This document shows positions 1 through 9,370 of a stretch of DNA of 32,672 nucleotides, one piece after another. Source of the stretch: Candidatus Gastranaerophilales bacterium. GTDB taxonomy: Bacteria > Cyanobacteriota > Vampirovibrionia > Gastranaerophilales > Gastranaerophilaceae. The DNA lies in contig CANQRT010000004.1 of assembly GCA_947626325.1 (NCBI GenBank), forward strand, positions 1-32,672. Reading direction: 5' to 3'. How positions within the stretch are numbered: the stretch's first letter is position 1; each line of letters starts with the position of its first letter. Position numbers and translations under genes: made by a program. The notes under the pieces are model-generated. The model made no database searches. It saw only the letters and a program-made list of their open reading frames with translations, and was not told the origin of the DNA.

Positions 1-451
1 TAACCCTGCTGCAATATTTAACGGCTTCTGTTATTTCTTTTGCTACGTTAGTTTTTTGTTCGTTTCCGCTTGTTCTAAACCATAAAAAGTTTTTAGCAAC
101 AAATTTTGTCTGACCTAAGTGAACCATTAATCGTCTTAACTCAGGCTGGAATACTATTACTAATGACAATAACAAACCTGTTAAAAGGTACTGAGCAATT
201 TGTCCTAATATTTGAAATTGCAAAGCAATTAGAACGCCCGAAAATATCCAAGCCGATATTATAAATAATAATATGCCTCTTACCAGTTTTTCAGATTGAG
301 TATTTTTTATAAATTTTACATAAATATACGCTACAATTAATATAACAATAAGAACCTGCACCGCATCTTTAATTGTTAAATTAACAGTGCTTGTTGCAAG
401 TTCTGTCTTATCAAATAAATTACCGTAAAAATTTAATAATTTATCAATCAT
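1..451 (-). CDS. cdaA: Diadenylate cyclase CdaA/DacA (N-terminal part; truncated by window edge)
   Basis: Manual translation of the minus strand from ATG at 451: MIDKLLNFYGNLFDKTELATSTVNLTIKDAVQVLIVILIVAYIYVKFIKN...LVIVFQPELRRLMVHLGQ; N-terminal TM helices plus the 'IIFQPELRRaLeqLG' motif typical of CdaA. Overlaps the lysA 3' end by 8 nt. Not in the ORF track. Confidence 0.85.
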   Translation of the reverse strand, partial: MIDKLLNFYGNLFDKTELATSTVNLTIKDAVQVLIVILIVAYIYVKFIKNTQSEKLVRGILLFIISAWIFSGVLIALQFQILGQIAQYLLTGLLLSLVIVFQPELRRLMVHLGQTKFVAKNFLWFRTSGNEQKTNVAKEITEAVKYCSRV

Positions 452-1775
452 TCATTATACTTTCGGGTATTACATCATTGTGTGTTAATTCTTCATAAGT
501 TTGTCTATTTATTATAATATCAGATTTTCCGTTATTTACAAGTACTGCGGCAGGTTTTAATACTCTGTTGTAATTACTGGACATTGAATATCCGTAGGCG
601 CCAGTATCATAGAAACAAATAACATCCCCTTCTTCTATTATAGGAAGTTTAACATCTTTAGCTAATATATCACCAGATTCACAGTGTTTACCTGCAATAG
701 TTACAATTTCTTGCTCTGTTTCGTTGGGTTTATTTGCAATTTCCACAGTGTATTCAGCTTGATACAAACTTGGTCTGATATTGTCGGACATCCCGCCATC
801 TATGGCTTGATATCTTCTTCCGTTTGAGGCTTGTTTTGAACTGCCTGCAGTATATATTGTTACTCCCGAAGTACCTATTATGCTTCTTCCTGGTTCTATG
901 TATACATAAGGGGGTTCAAGATTGTATTTGTCACAATGATATTCTATTGATTTAATTATTGTTTCAGCTATATCATATACGGATATTGGCTTATCTTCGT
1001 TTGTATATTTTATTCCCAGCCCTCCGCCTATATTAATTTCATTTAAATTCAATCCGAATTTGTCATTTACACGCTTTATTTCTTTAAAAATAACACCTAT
1101 TTCATCATAATAGACCTGTTTTTCAAATATCTGTGAGCCTATATGTGCATGAAATCCGCATAATTTAAGATTTTTATATTCACTTGTTATTAAGTTTACA
1201 GCCTCATCAATTTGAGTTAAATCAAATCCGAACTTGGAATCAATGGTGCCTGTTTTTATATATTCGTGAGTATGACATTCTATTCCAGGAGTTATGCGCA
1301 TAAGTATTTTTACTTCTTTATTTTTACTTTTTGCAATGTCATTTAATAGCTCTAATTCATAAAAATTATCTACGGAAATTCTGCTTATTCCTGTATCTAT
1401 AGCCATTGTTAATTCTTCAAATGTTTTATTATTCCCATTAAATAAAGTTTCAGCCATATTAAATCCTGAGGAGTCTGCTGTATATATTTCTCCGCCTGAA
1501 CATAAATCAAGCCCAAAACCCTCTTGCGCCATTATTTTGCAGATTGCTTTTGTCATAAACGCTTTTGAAGCATATACCATTTTCATTTTAGGGTATGACT
1601 TAAATGCGTCTTTGTAACTTCTTGTCATTGAACGGATTGTTGCCTCATCAAAAATATATAAAGGTGTTCCGTATTTATTTGCAAGCTCGGTTAAGTCGCA
1701 TCCGCCTATTTCCACATTGCCTTTAGTATTTATTTTTCTTGTTATTGGCATTATATCTTGATTTGCTGTTTTCAT
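444..1775 (-). CDS. lysA: Diaminopimelate decarboxylase
   Basis: PLP fold III decarboxylase motifs (YASKAF, GFHAHIGSQI, NIGGGLGIKY, EPGRSI, CESGDILA, GAYGYSMSSNYN); SD AGGAG upstream. Confidence 0.96.
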   Translation of the reverse strand: MKTANQDIMPITRKINTKGNVEIGGCDLTELANKYGTPLYIFDEATIRSMTRSYKDAFKSYPKMKMVYASKAFMTKAICKIMAQEGFGLDLCSGGEIYTADSSGFNMAETLFNGNNKTFEELTMAIDTGISRISVDNFYELELLNDIAKSKNKEVKILMRITPGIECHTHEYIKTGTIDSKFGFDLTQIDEAVNLITSEYKNLKLCGFHAHIGSQIFEKQVYYDEIGVIFKEIKRVNDKFGLNLNEINIGGGLGIKYTNEDKPISVYDIAETIIKSIEYHCDKYNLEPPYVYIEPGRSIIGTSGVTIYTAGSSKQASNGRRYQAIDGGMSDNIRPSLYQAEYTVEIANKPNETEQEIVTIAGKHCESGDILAKDVKLPIIEEGDVICFYDTGAYGYSMSSNYNRVLKPAAVLVNNGKSDIIINRQTYEELTHNDVIPESIMND

Positions 1776-1853
1776 TATTTTCTCCTGTTTGTTATTTTAT
1801 AGTACCATAAACATTTTGCTTGATTAATATAAAAAAAGTATTAATATAAAACT

Positions 1854-2411
1854 ATGAAGAAGATAGTTTTAACGCTTATATTTGTAGTTTCATTAATGCA
1901 ATGTGCATATTGTGCCGATTATGATGCATTATATGATGCTGCGCAGCCTTTTGGGACAAAATTATATAATGATATTGACCCGTATCAAGATGAAGATACC
2001 CTTAAATATTCGTGGTCGCCTTATCCGCTTTTTAGAACCAGTGCGGATTTGTATTTTAAAGATATAACTATTCCTCCAGGCTATTATCTTTTAACACCGA
2101 GAGAACTTAAAGGACATGATTATGTCTTGTTTAAGCAGAACGGAAAAGTTGAATATATAATACCAGTTGTTAAAAAAGATTTAACTCCTTTAAATTTCTA
2201 TGATGCAGATGTACCTAAAGTTAAACTTACGGCTTGGCAAAAGTTTACAACTGGTGTGAGAAAAAAGTTTTATGATACGGCTAAAAGTTCAGGACGTTCA
2301 ACTCCGCCGTCATCATACATTAATATTGAAGTTGAAGTAAAATATATTATTATGACTTTATACTATGGTGAGAATAAATACACTCTGCTATTTAGACGGA
2401 GTCCTTATTGA
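1854..2411 (+). CDS. Hypothetical secreted protein
   Basis: 185-aa ORF with N-terminal signal peptide (MKKIVLTLIFVVSLMQCAYCAD); no SD; TAATAT box 6 nt upstream of ATG. Confidence 0.6.
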   Translation: MKKIVLTLIFVVSLMQCAYCADYDALYDAAQPFGTKLYNDIDPYQDEDTLKYSWSPYPLFRTSADLYFKDITIPPGYYLLTPRELKGHDYVLFKQNGKVEYIIPVVKKDLTPLNFYDADVPKVKLTAWQKFTTGVRKKFYDTAKSSGRSTPPSSYINIEVEVKYIIMTLYYGENKYTLLFRRSPY

Positions 2412-2613
2412 TTTTTAGCCTGTCTTTAGATACTAAATATCCGCATTTTGTACAGGCAAAAGTTTCTCCCGTTGAATCAACTGGCAAAAATGTGTGATTG
2501 CAGGTTAATACATCCTCAAGCTCTGTTTCATTTTCCCCGCATGGAATTGTTATACCCTTTTCACTGTGTTTTAGCTTATTATATATTTTAATTAACTTTT
2601 CAATGATGTACAT
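2392..2613 (-). CDS. Small zinc-ribbon-like protein
   Basis: 73-aa ORF with CxxC pair (FACTKCGYLVSK) and an upstream C/H pair (LTCNHTFLPV); overlaps the upstream gene, consistent with translational coupling. Confidence 0.5.
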   Translation of the reverse strand: MYIIEKLIKIYNKLKHSEKGITIPCGENETELEDVLTCNHTFLPVDSTGETFACTKCGYLVSKDRLKINKDSV

Positions 2614-3601
2614 AATTTATAATGTTTTCAGAAATTATTGCTACACATAGTAATATTGTAAATAAAGAAAGCAGATTTTGCACCGTTAAAAACTTTCTTA
2701 TAAAATTTCTTTGTTCAATAGGGGCTTGATTTTCACCTCTCATGCTTCCCATTAATATATTATACTTTATTTCTTCATCTGGATTATTTATATGTATATT
2801 CATAATTTTTATTAATATAACTGCAGTAGGAACAGATAATAAGGTTATTAAATAAACAGGGGATAGTGATTTAAATAATACTCTTATTATAATATTTAAG
2901 TAAGCTCCTAAAATAAATATTACAAGTAAAATAAGTGCATTTTTTTCGTTTCCGCATAGCCTGGAAAGAGTTAATTTCCTATTAGTATTGTCGTATTTAT
3001 AATCTAAAAGCATATGATTATGTAATACCGCAACAACAAGCAGCCCTGTAGATATTGAAATCGCTAAAATATCATAAGAAAATCCGCCAGTCATAACAAA
3101 ATAAATTCCAGAATACATAAGCGGAGCAAAAACAACTGCCACAAGAATTTCACCAAATCCTAATGAGCCTAAAAAGGGATAAAGCAAAAATATTAATGCG
3201 GACGGGATTATTATATATAGGAGTTTAAGTCCATATAAACTAATAAAATACAAGCCGAATAATCCGCCGATAATAAATAGTCCTGCTGAAATAATTAACG
3301 CTTTTTTTACCGAAAATGTTCCGTTTATTATTAAAGAACATTTTCCTTTTTGAAAATTAAAATCCGTTTTTAACCCCTTTTTAATTTTGTTATATTCAAT
3401 GATGTAATCAATAACATCGTCAAATAAGTTTGTAGCTAAGTGTAATATTACGATGGCTATTAGTGCCAATAATCCATAAAATATGTTTCCACCTTGTAAT
3501 ACGGCAAATAAAAAAGGAACAACCCAAGACATAACTGATATGGGCAGAGAATAGCCTCTACATAAGGTAAAAAACAGGTTAATTCTAACTATAAAGCCCA
3601 T
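2600..3601 (-). CDS. UbiA-family prenyltransferase (MenA-like)
   Basis: Polytopic membrane protein with N-L-F-D-D-V-I-D-Y Asp-rich motif and second region LLDYKYDNTNRK; likely ATG start at 3601 (the ORF-track start at 3622 is a TTG). Confidence 0.75.
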   Translation of the reverse strand: MGFIVRINLFFTLCRGYSLPISVMSWVVPFLFAVLQGGNIFYGLLALIAIVILHLATNLFDDVIDYIIEYNKIKKGLKTDFNFQKGKCSLIINGTFSVKKALIISAGLFIIGGLFGLYFISLYGLKLLYIIIPSALIFLLYPFLGSLGFGEILVAVVFAPLMYSGIYFVMTGGFSYDILAISISTGLLVVAVLHNHMLLDYKYDNTNRKLTLSRLCGNEKNALILLVIFILGAYLNIIIRVLFKSLSPVYLITLLSVPTAVILIKIMNIHINNPDEEIKYNILMGSMRGENQAPIEQRNFIRKFLTVQNLLSLFTILLCVAIISENIINYVHH

Positions 3602-3630
3602 AAAATGCACAAACCTCACCAATATCTAAT

Positions 3631-3842
3631 CTAGTGTCGCACTTTGCCGCCGACTGTCTTGAAATTTCTTTTCGCTCGGGATAGTCGCTCGCTCGACTTC
3701 GTCTTGCACTCGCTTTACCCTCGCTTATCGGACTTACGTCCGTCCGAAATTCCGCTCATCGTCGCCGTACAAGTGCTCACCTTTTAAAATTGCCACTCCA
3801 AAATTTCGCTCACGTTCCTTGTCACGAAATTTTCTCGGACAA
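3631..3842. repeat. GC-rich, palindrome-rich mosaic intergenic element (unclassified)
   Basis: Sharp composition contrast with AT-rich flanks; repeated (T)CGCTC/CTCGC words; degenerate copies of CGAAATTTCGCTC; perfect inverted repeats CGGAC-TTAC-GTCCG (3729-3742) and AAAATTTCG...CGAAATTTT (3800-3833). Confidence 0.5.
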
Positions 3843-3993
3843 TATTATAAGCATAGCTCAAAAATATTAATTTTTTGTAAAAAAATGTTAAAATAATTTT
3901 TGATATATAATTATATTAGACGTAATATTAAAAAAACAATAAATAAAAAATATTTTTACAAACAAAATAAATATTTTAATTTTAAAAAAAACA

Positions 3994-4002
3994 TGCTATA
4001 AT
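3994..4002 (+). promoter_or_regulatory. Candidate extended -10 promoter (TGCTATAAT) for the HEAT-repeat gene
   Basis: Perfect TGnTATAAT in the intergenic region, 175 nt upstream of the ATG at 4177; no strong -35. Confidence 0.4.
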
Positions 4003-4176
4003 ATTAAAACAAAAGTTGATAAAGTGTTCTAAATACATTTTATCTTCTCCCCAAAAAATATATAAAGAATTTTATGTTAATAATTCGTAAAATTAATTTA
4101 TAGAAAAAGCAATTATTTAAAATAAAATTTTTTTATATATAAGTGTAGGTAAGTAAGTATTTTTGTCGGAGGAAGA

Positions 4177-5025
4177 ATGACAATAAGTGTGAACTCTAGG
4201 AAAAAACAGGCAAAAAAATCTTTTGATGAACTGTTAAATGATTTAAGAACAAGCAACTCTGAAAAAGTTAGATATAATGCAGCAAGAGTACTTGGTGAAA
4301 TGGGCGATGCAAGTGCAGTTGAACCCTTGATTGATGTACTTAAAAATGATAGAAACGGCTCCGTTCGTTTATATGCAGCAAGAGCACTTGGTGAACTCGG
4401 TGAAGTATCTGCTACAATCCCTTTAATAGAATCACTCCGTGAAGATAGAAACGTTGATGTTCGTGTTCGTGCAGCAAGAGCATTAGGTCGTTTAGGCGGC
4501 AGAGAAGTTGTTGAACCACTCGTTGAAGCATTAAATGATGAAAATCCTCAAGTTTGTATTACAGCTACAGATGCTTTAATTGAAATTGGCGATGTGGCTA
4601 CAGATGCTTTAATCGAGTCTTTAAACAGCGAAAAAGTTAATGTAAGATGCGATGCAACAAGAGCACTTGGCGAAATCGGCAACTCTAAAGCTGTTGACCA
4701 CATTATTGAAATGTTAAAAGATGAATGGGTTAATGTTCGTATTTATGCGGTTACTTCTTTAGGTAAACTTAATGATACAAAAGCTGTTCCTTCTTTAATT
4801 GAAGTTATGAAAAATGAAAAAGAAAATGAACTTGTTAGAGCTGGTGCAGCAGCTGCTTTAGGCGTACTTCGCGACCAAAGAGCTTTGCTTCCTTTAAGAG
4901 AATTAATTGTTAAAGCTGAAGAACTTGGTGAACTTGAAGATACTGCTTTAAAATCATTTAAGAAAATTATGGCAGCTAACTGGAAACCTGTTAATGATAT
5001 GCAGGGTAAAAAAGTTACCGCATAA
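4177..5025 (+). CDS. HEAT-repeat protein (PBS-lyase-like HEAT repeats)
   Basis: Tandem ~31-aa repeats such as AVEPLIDVLKNDRNGSVRLYAARALGELGE; SD GGAGG upstream. Confidence 0.88.
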   Translation: MTISVNSRKKQAKKSFDELLNDLRTSNSEKVRYNAARVLGEMGDASAVEPLIDVLKNDRNGSVRLYAARALGELGEVSATIPLIESLREDRNVDVRVRAARALGRLGGREVVEPLVEALNDENPQVCITATDALIEIGDVATDALIESLNSEKVNVRCDATRALGEIGNSKAVDHIIEMLKDEWVNVRIYAVTSLGKLNDTKAVPSLIEVMKNEKENELVRAGAAAALGVLRDQRALLPLRELIVKAEELGELEDTALKSFKKIMAANWKPVNDMQGKKVTA

Positions 5026-5051
5026 TATCTATTAATTTAGTTTATAAAAAA

Positions 5052-5075
5052 GGCTCCTATTAGGAGTCTTTTTTT
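5052..5075 (+). terminator. Rho-independent terminator after the HEAT-repeat gene
   Basis: GGCTCCT-ATT-AGGAGTC hairpin (7 bp with one GU) followed by a T7 run. Confidence 0.8.
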
Positions 5076-5148
5076 GTTAATTTTTATTCTGTTCTTTGAC
5101 ATCAGCCCTTTTTTTATTTAAAGTATTATTGGATAGGGGTCGGTTTTT

Positions 5149-5871
5149 ATGAAAATTAGGACAGAAAATCTTGTTAAAATATATAATGATAGAACAGTCG
5201 TTAATAATATTTCTTTAGAGGTTAATAAAGGGGAAGTTGTAGGGTTGCTTGGGCCTAACGGTGCAGGAAAAACCACTACTTTTTATATGGTTGTTGGGTT
5301 AATTAGACCTAATTCGGGTAAAATTTTTATTGATGATGTTGATTTAACCGAAATGACAATGAATTTAAGAGCTAAACATGGTATTGGTTATCTGCCTCAG
5401 GAGGCTTCTATTTTTAGAAAACTATCTGTAGAAGATAACATAAAACTTGTTCTTGAACTTAATGATAAACTGACTAAAGATGAAAAAGCAAAAAAATTAG
5501 AAGAACTGCTTGAAGAATTTAGTATAAAAAGATTAAGAGATACTATGGCAGTTTCACTCTCGGGCGGTGAAAGAAGAAGGGTGGAAATCGCACGAGCACT
5601 TGCTGCAAGCCCTGAGTTTATACTGCTTGACGAGCCGTTTGCTGGTATTGACCCTATCGCTATAGGCGAAATTAAGGAAAATATTAAAATTTTATCTGAT
5701 AGAGGGTTAGGGGTTCTTATTACTGACCATAATCCAAAGGCTACTTTATCAATTACGGATAGAGCCTATGTCATTTTTGACGGTAAAATTCAAATAGAAG
5801 GTTCTCGCGATAAAATTGCTAATGATGAAATTGCAAAACAATTCTATCTTGGAAAGGACTTTTCGCTTTAA
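5149..5871 (+). CDS. lptB: LPS export ABC transporter ATP-binding protein LptB
   Basis: Walker A GPNGAGKTTTFYM, signature SLSGGERRRVEIARALA, Walker B FILLDEPFAGIDPIA, H-loop TDHN; adjacent to an LptF/G permease. Confidence 0.93.
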   Translation: MKIRTENLVKIYNDRTVVNNISLEVNKGEVVGLLGPNGAGKTTTFYMVVGLIRPNSGKIFIDDVDLTEMTMNLRAKHGIGYLPQEASIFRKLSVEDNIKLVLELNDKLTKDEKAKKLEELLEEFSIKRLRDTMAVSLSGGERRRVEIARALAASPEFILLDEPFAGIDPIAIGEIKENIKILSDRGLGVLITDHNPKATLSITDRAYVIFDGKIQIEGSRDKIANDEIAKQFYLGKDFSL

Positions 5872-6974
5872 TGAAATTTAAATTAATAGACAGATATATA
5901 TTTGGGCAGGTTTTTTTAGCTTGTTTTGCCTGCATTATTATATTTATGATTGTTTGGATTATGCCAGAAATCTTTTTAAAAACAGTACAGCGTGTTATAA
6001 GCGGTGTTTATACTGTTGAAACTGGTGTTGAAATAATATTATATGAACTGCCTAAGGTATTAAATATAGCATTGCCTGTGGGAATGCTTTTGGGTTGTTT
6101 GCTTACCTTTGATAAATTAAGCAAAGATTTTGAAATTACTGTACTTAGAGGTTCGGGTATTTCATTTATACGTATTATAGCTTCAGTTATCATATTAAGT
6201 GTGTTTGCTACATTTGTTACTTTTGTTGTAGGCTCAAAACTTTTGCCTGTTTCTGCTGCTAAGTTAAGCATTATTAAAGGCGAAATTAAAACATCACAGT
6301 TTGTTTTTCCTGTAAAAAATCCAGATGACTCAATGAATAAAATTATTATTGTTTCTAATTTTGATGATAATAATATTAGAGATGTTATAGTATTGAATTT
6401 TTATAACAGTGCAGAGGAAGGCTCAAGCCTTTTATCCAGCGTTATCGTTTCTGATTTCGTTAAGTATGATTATAAAAAATGGATTATTAACAGTGGTAAA
6501 AAATATTTAATTTCAAAAGACGGTATCTTTCATAAAATTGATGAAATTAGTAATTTACCTGTACTGGAAAATGAAAGTGCTAAAAATGCTTTTAAATTAA
6601 TGAAGTATTCAATTAATCGTGATAGAGAACTTACAAATGCGCAAATTTCTGAGTATATTAAACTTTTAAAAAAGGAAAAAATGGATGATGAATATAGATT
6701 TATGCTGAATAAGTATATTCAAAGATATGTCCATTCATTTATGTGTGTTTTATTTACTATATTAGGCTGTATTCTTGGATTTTCCAAACCAAGGGAGCAA
6801 AAATTTATTGGAATGCTGGCAGCTGTTGGGATTATTTTTGCGTATTATATAACAATTCCGTTCTTTGATATGCTGGCAGAAAAAGCTATTTTATCGCCTT
6901 GGGTAACTTCTATGATAGCCCCTGTTTGTGCGGTTATAGTGATTATAGTACTTAAAAAAGTTAAGGATTTATAA
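5871..6974 (+). CDS. LptF/LptG-family LPS export permease
   Basis: YjgP/YjgQ-like architecture: N-terminal IDRYIFGQVF and TMs, LRGSGISFIRI, central periplasmic domain, C-terminal TMs; start overlaps lptB stop (TAATG). Confidence 0.87.
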   Translation: MKFKLIDRYIFGQVFLACFACIIIFMIVWIMPEIFLKTVQRVISGVYTVETGVEIILYELPKVLNIALPVGMLLGCLLTFDKLSKDFEITVLRGSGISFIRIIASVIILSVFATFVTFVVGSKLLPVSAAKLSIIKGEIKTSQFVFPVKNPDDSMNKIIIVSNFDDNNIRDVIVLNFYNSAEEGSSLLSSVIVSDFVKYDYKKWIINSGKKYLISKDGIFHKIDEISNLPVLENESAKNAFKLMKYSINRDRELTNAQISEYIKLLKKEKMDDEYRFMLNKYIQRYVHSFMCVLFTILGCILGFSKPREQKFIGMLAAVGIIFAYYITIPFFDMLAEKAILSPWVTSMIAPVCAVIVIIVLKKVKDL

Positions 6975-7786
6975 TGATAAAAAAAATATTTAGTTTAGTA
7001 ATTTTAAGCTTAATTGGTATATTATTTCAGCCTGCACTAGCAAAAGAGAGGATGCCATATAGAATTGTTCAAGATCCTGTTGGGGTTTATATTATTGAAC
7101 TTAATTCCTCAAAAGCAAAAGGGCATTTAATTCCGTTTTATGTTGATGATTTAGCTGAAAATAAAGAAGTTTATGATTTAACATTTTCTAAATTTGTTGT
7201 AAATGCAGGTTTTTTTGACCCTAAAAATCAAAAGACTGTATCTTATGTGGTTATTAACGGTGATACAGTTCTTGATCCAACTCAAAATGAAAGTTTAATG
7301 AACAATACAACTTTAAAACCATATATGGGCAAGATTTTAAATCGTTCAGAATTTAGAATTTTAGAGGACTCTAAAAAAAATATAATTTATGATATTGCGC
7401 CTCACAATGAAAAGCCAAAGAACGGATTTGTAATAAAGCATTCAGTGCAGGCTGGGCCTATGCTTTTTCCTGATTTAAGGCTGGAGGAGGAGTTTTTTGT
7501 TATTAAAAAAGACGGAAAAATAATCAGCGAGTCAGCTTCCGCTTTACATAAATATGCCAGAACTGCTATAGGTATTCGAGAAAATAATGTTTATATATTT
7601 ATTGTAACAACTAAACATCCTATGACACTTGAGGAGCTTTCAGACCTTACCCGCAAATGGGGTATGGAAAAAGCCATGGCATTTGACGGCGGTGGTTCTA
7701 CATCTTTTGACTCTGCTGAATTGCACGTTATTTCTGAAAAAGATAATAAAGCAAGAAAATTAAAATCTTTTTTAATCTTTAAATGA
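6974..7786 (+). CDS. Phosphodiester glycosidase (NAGPA-domain) family secreted protein
   Basis: Signal peptide; motifs [37 protein letters not shown]. Confidence 0.83.
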   Translation: MIKKIFSLVILSLIGILFQPALAKERMPYRIVQDPVGVYIIELNSSKAKGHLIPFYVDDLAENKEVYDLTFSKFVVNAGFFDPKNQKTVSYVVINGDTVLDPTQNESLMNNTTLKPYMGKILNRSEFRILEDSKKNIIYDIAPHNEKPKNGFVIKHSVQAGPMLFPDLRLEEEFFVIKKDGKIISESASALHKYARTAIGIRENNVYIFIVTTKHPMTLEELSDLTRKWGMEKAMAFDGGGSTSFDSAELHVISEKDNKARKLKSFLIFK

Positions 7787-8215
7787 TTTTAGATAATCAG
7801 TTATTGCAATAAGTCCGAGTTTATAAACATTTGCTCCAAACCCTGTTATTTGACCTATGCAGGCAGGTGCTGTTAGTGATATTTTCCTAAATTCTTCTCT
7901 TTTGTGTATATTTGATAAATGGATTTCAACAGCAGGTATATTTACCGCTAACAAAGCATCTCGTATTGCAACGCTGGTATGAGTGTATGCTGCAGGATTT
8001 ATTACTATTCCGTCATAATTACTTTTTGCTGCTTGTATCTTGTCTACAAGCTCACCTTCTATATTGCTTTGATAAAACTCTACAGAAGTATTTAGCAATT
8101 GAGCTTCCTTTTTTACAAATTCTTCTATGTCGCTAAGTGTTTGATTTCCATATTTATCAGGCTCTCTAGTTCCTAATAAATTTAAATTTGGGCCGTTTAA
8201 AAATAATATTTTCAT
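7772..8215 (-). CDS. aroQ: Type II 3-dehydroquinate dehydratase
   Basis: [69 protein letters not shown]. Confidence 0.97.
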   Translation of the reverse strand: MKILFLNGPNLNLLGTREPDKYGNQTLSDIEEFVKKEAQLLNTSVEFYQSNIEGELVDKIQAAKSNYDGIVINPAAYTHTSVAIRDALLAVNIPAVEIHLSNIHKREEFRKISLTAPACIGQITGFGANVYKLGLIAITDYLKSFKD

Positions 8216-9369
8216 AAATTCCTCATATTGTTAATTAATTCTTTTGTTTTAAATCTTACTTTTTCGTCCTCCGACAATATTTCTTCAAGTGTCGGATTTT
8301 GGATACCTTTATAGTTATCATATATTTTTTTTGTTATTTCATATATTTGAAGAAATTTTATTTTCTTTTCAAGAAAAGCAAAAACAGCTTCTTCATTTGC
8401 TGCGTTCATACATACAGGATATGTTCCGCCTTTTTTTCCTGCCTCTACAGCAAGTGCTAGTGAGGGAAATTTTTCTGTATCAGGGTTATAAAACTCAAAT
8501 TTTGCAGCTTTTATAAAATCAAAACTTTCAGTTTCTATTCCCTCGCAGCGTTCGGGATAGGTTAGAGCATACTGTATTGGAATGTGCATACTCGGGTTCC
8601 CGATTTGTGCAATTATACTTCCGTCTTTGTATTCTACTGCACTATGTATATAACTTTGAGGATGAACAACAACTTTTATATTTTCATATTTAAAGTTAAA
8701 TAAATGATGTGCTTCTATAACCTCAAGTCCTTTATTCATTAATGTTGCAGAATCAACTGTTATTTTTTTGCCCATTTTCCAGCGTGGATGTGCAAGTGCT
8801 TCTGTTAAATCAGCTTTCTCCATTTCTTCTTTTGTTGAAGTCCTGAAGGGCCCGCCTGATGATGTTATTATTAAGTGCTTTGCAGACTTTTTGTTCGTCA
8901 TACATTGAAATATTGCACTATGCTCACTATCTACGGGTAAAATATTTACATTGTTTTCTTTTGCTAACTTCATTACTATATCACCTGCCATTACAAGAGT
9001 TTCTTTATTAGCAAGTGCAATATCTTTTTTGTTCTTTATTGCGGTAATAGTAGGTTTTAATCCAATTTTTCCTGATAAGGCTACTAGGACTAAATCAATT
9101 TCAGCTAAGTCGGCAATTTCGTTTAATCCTTCATCTCCAAATAAAATTTTTGTGTTATTTAATTTATTTTGCAATATCTGAACATCATCTTTTGATTGAA
9201 CACAAACATATTTGGGTTTATATTTTTTTGTTTGTTCAATTAAAAGCTCAGTATTTTTTCCGCCGCTTATTGCAATTACATTAATTAATCCGTTTAGCTT
9301 ATCTACTACCTCAAGCGCCTGTGTGCCGATTGAACCTGTTGAACCTAATATTGCTATATTTTTTACCAT
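8212..9369 (-). CDS. dxr: 1-deoxy-D-xylulose 5-phosphate reductoisomerase
   Basis: [79 protein letters not shown]. Confidence 0.97.
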   Translation of the reverse strand: MVKNIAILGSTGSIGTQALEVVDKLNGLINVIAISGGKNTELLIEQTKKYKPKYVCVQSKDDVQILQNKLNNTKILFGDEGLNEIADLAEIDLVLVALSGKIGLKPTITAIKNKKDIALANKETLVMAGDIVMKLAKENNVNILPVDSEHSAIFQCMTNKKSAKHLIITSSGGPFRTSTKEEMEKADLTEALAHPRWKMGKKITVDSATLMNKGLEVIEAHHLFNFKYENIKVVVHPQSYIHSAVEYKDGSIIAQIGNPSMHIPIQYALTYPERCEGIETESFDFIKAAKFEFYNPDTEKFPSLALAVEAGKKGGTYPVCMNAANEEAVFAFLEKKIKFLQIYEITKKIYDNYKGIQNPTLEEILSEDEKVRFKTKELINNMRNL

Positions 9370-9370
9370 A

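Noticed and set aside
3652-3895. Open + strand frame through the GC-rich element (NFFSLGIVARSTSSCTRFTLAYRTYVRPKF...)
   Set aside because: No ATG and no SD, low-complexity Ser/Arg-rich translation; openness is explained by local composition.
6008-6271. Antisense ORF within the LptF/G permease, and similar ORFs at 7912, 8289, 8951, 9212, 9646, 10659, 12619, 14178, 14371, 14703, 15116, 16635, 17594, 17763, 19308, 19886, 22693, 24273, 27027, 27723, 28556, 29364 and 29850
   Set aside because: All overlap well-supported genes on the opposite strand, lack SDs or recognisable domains, and have composition typical of shadow ORFs.
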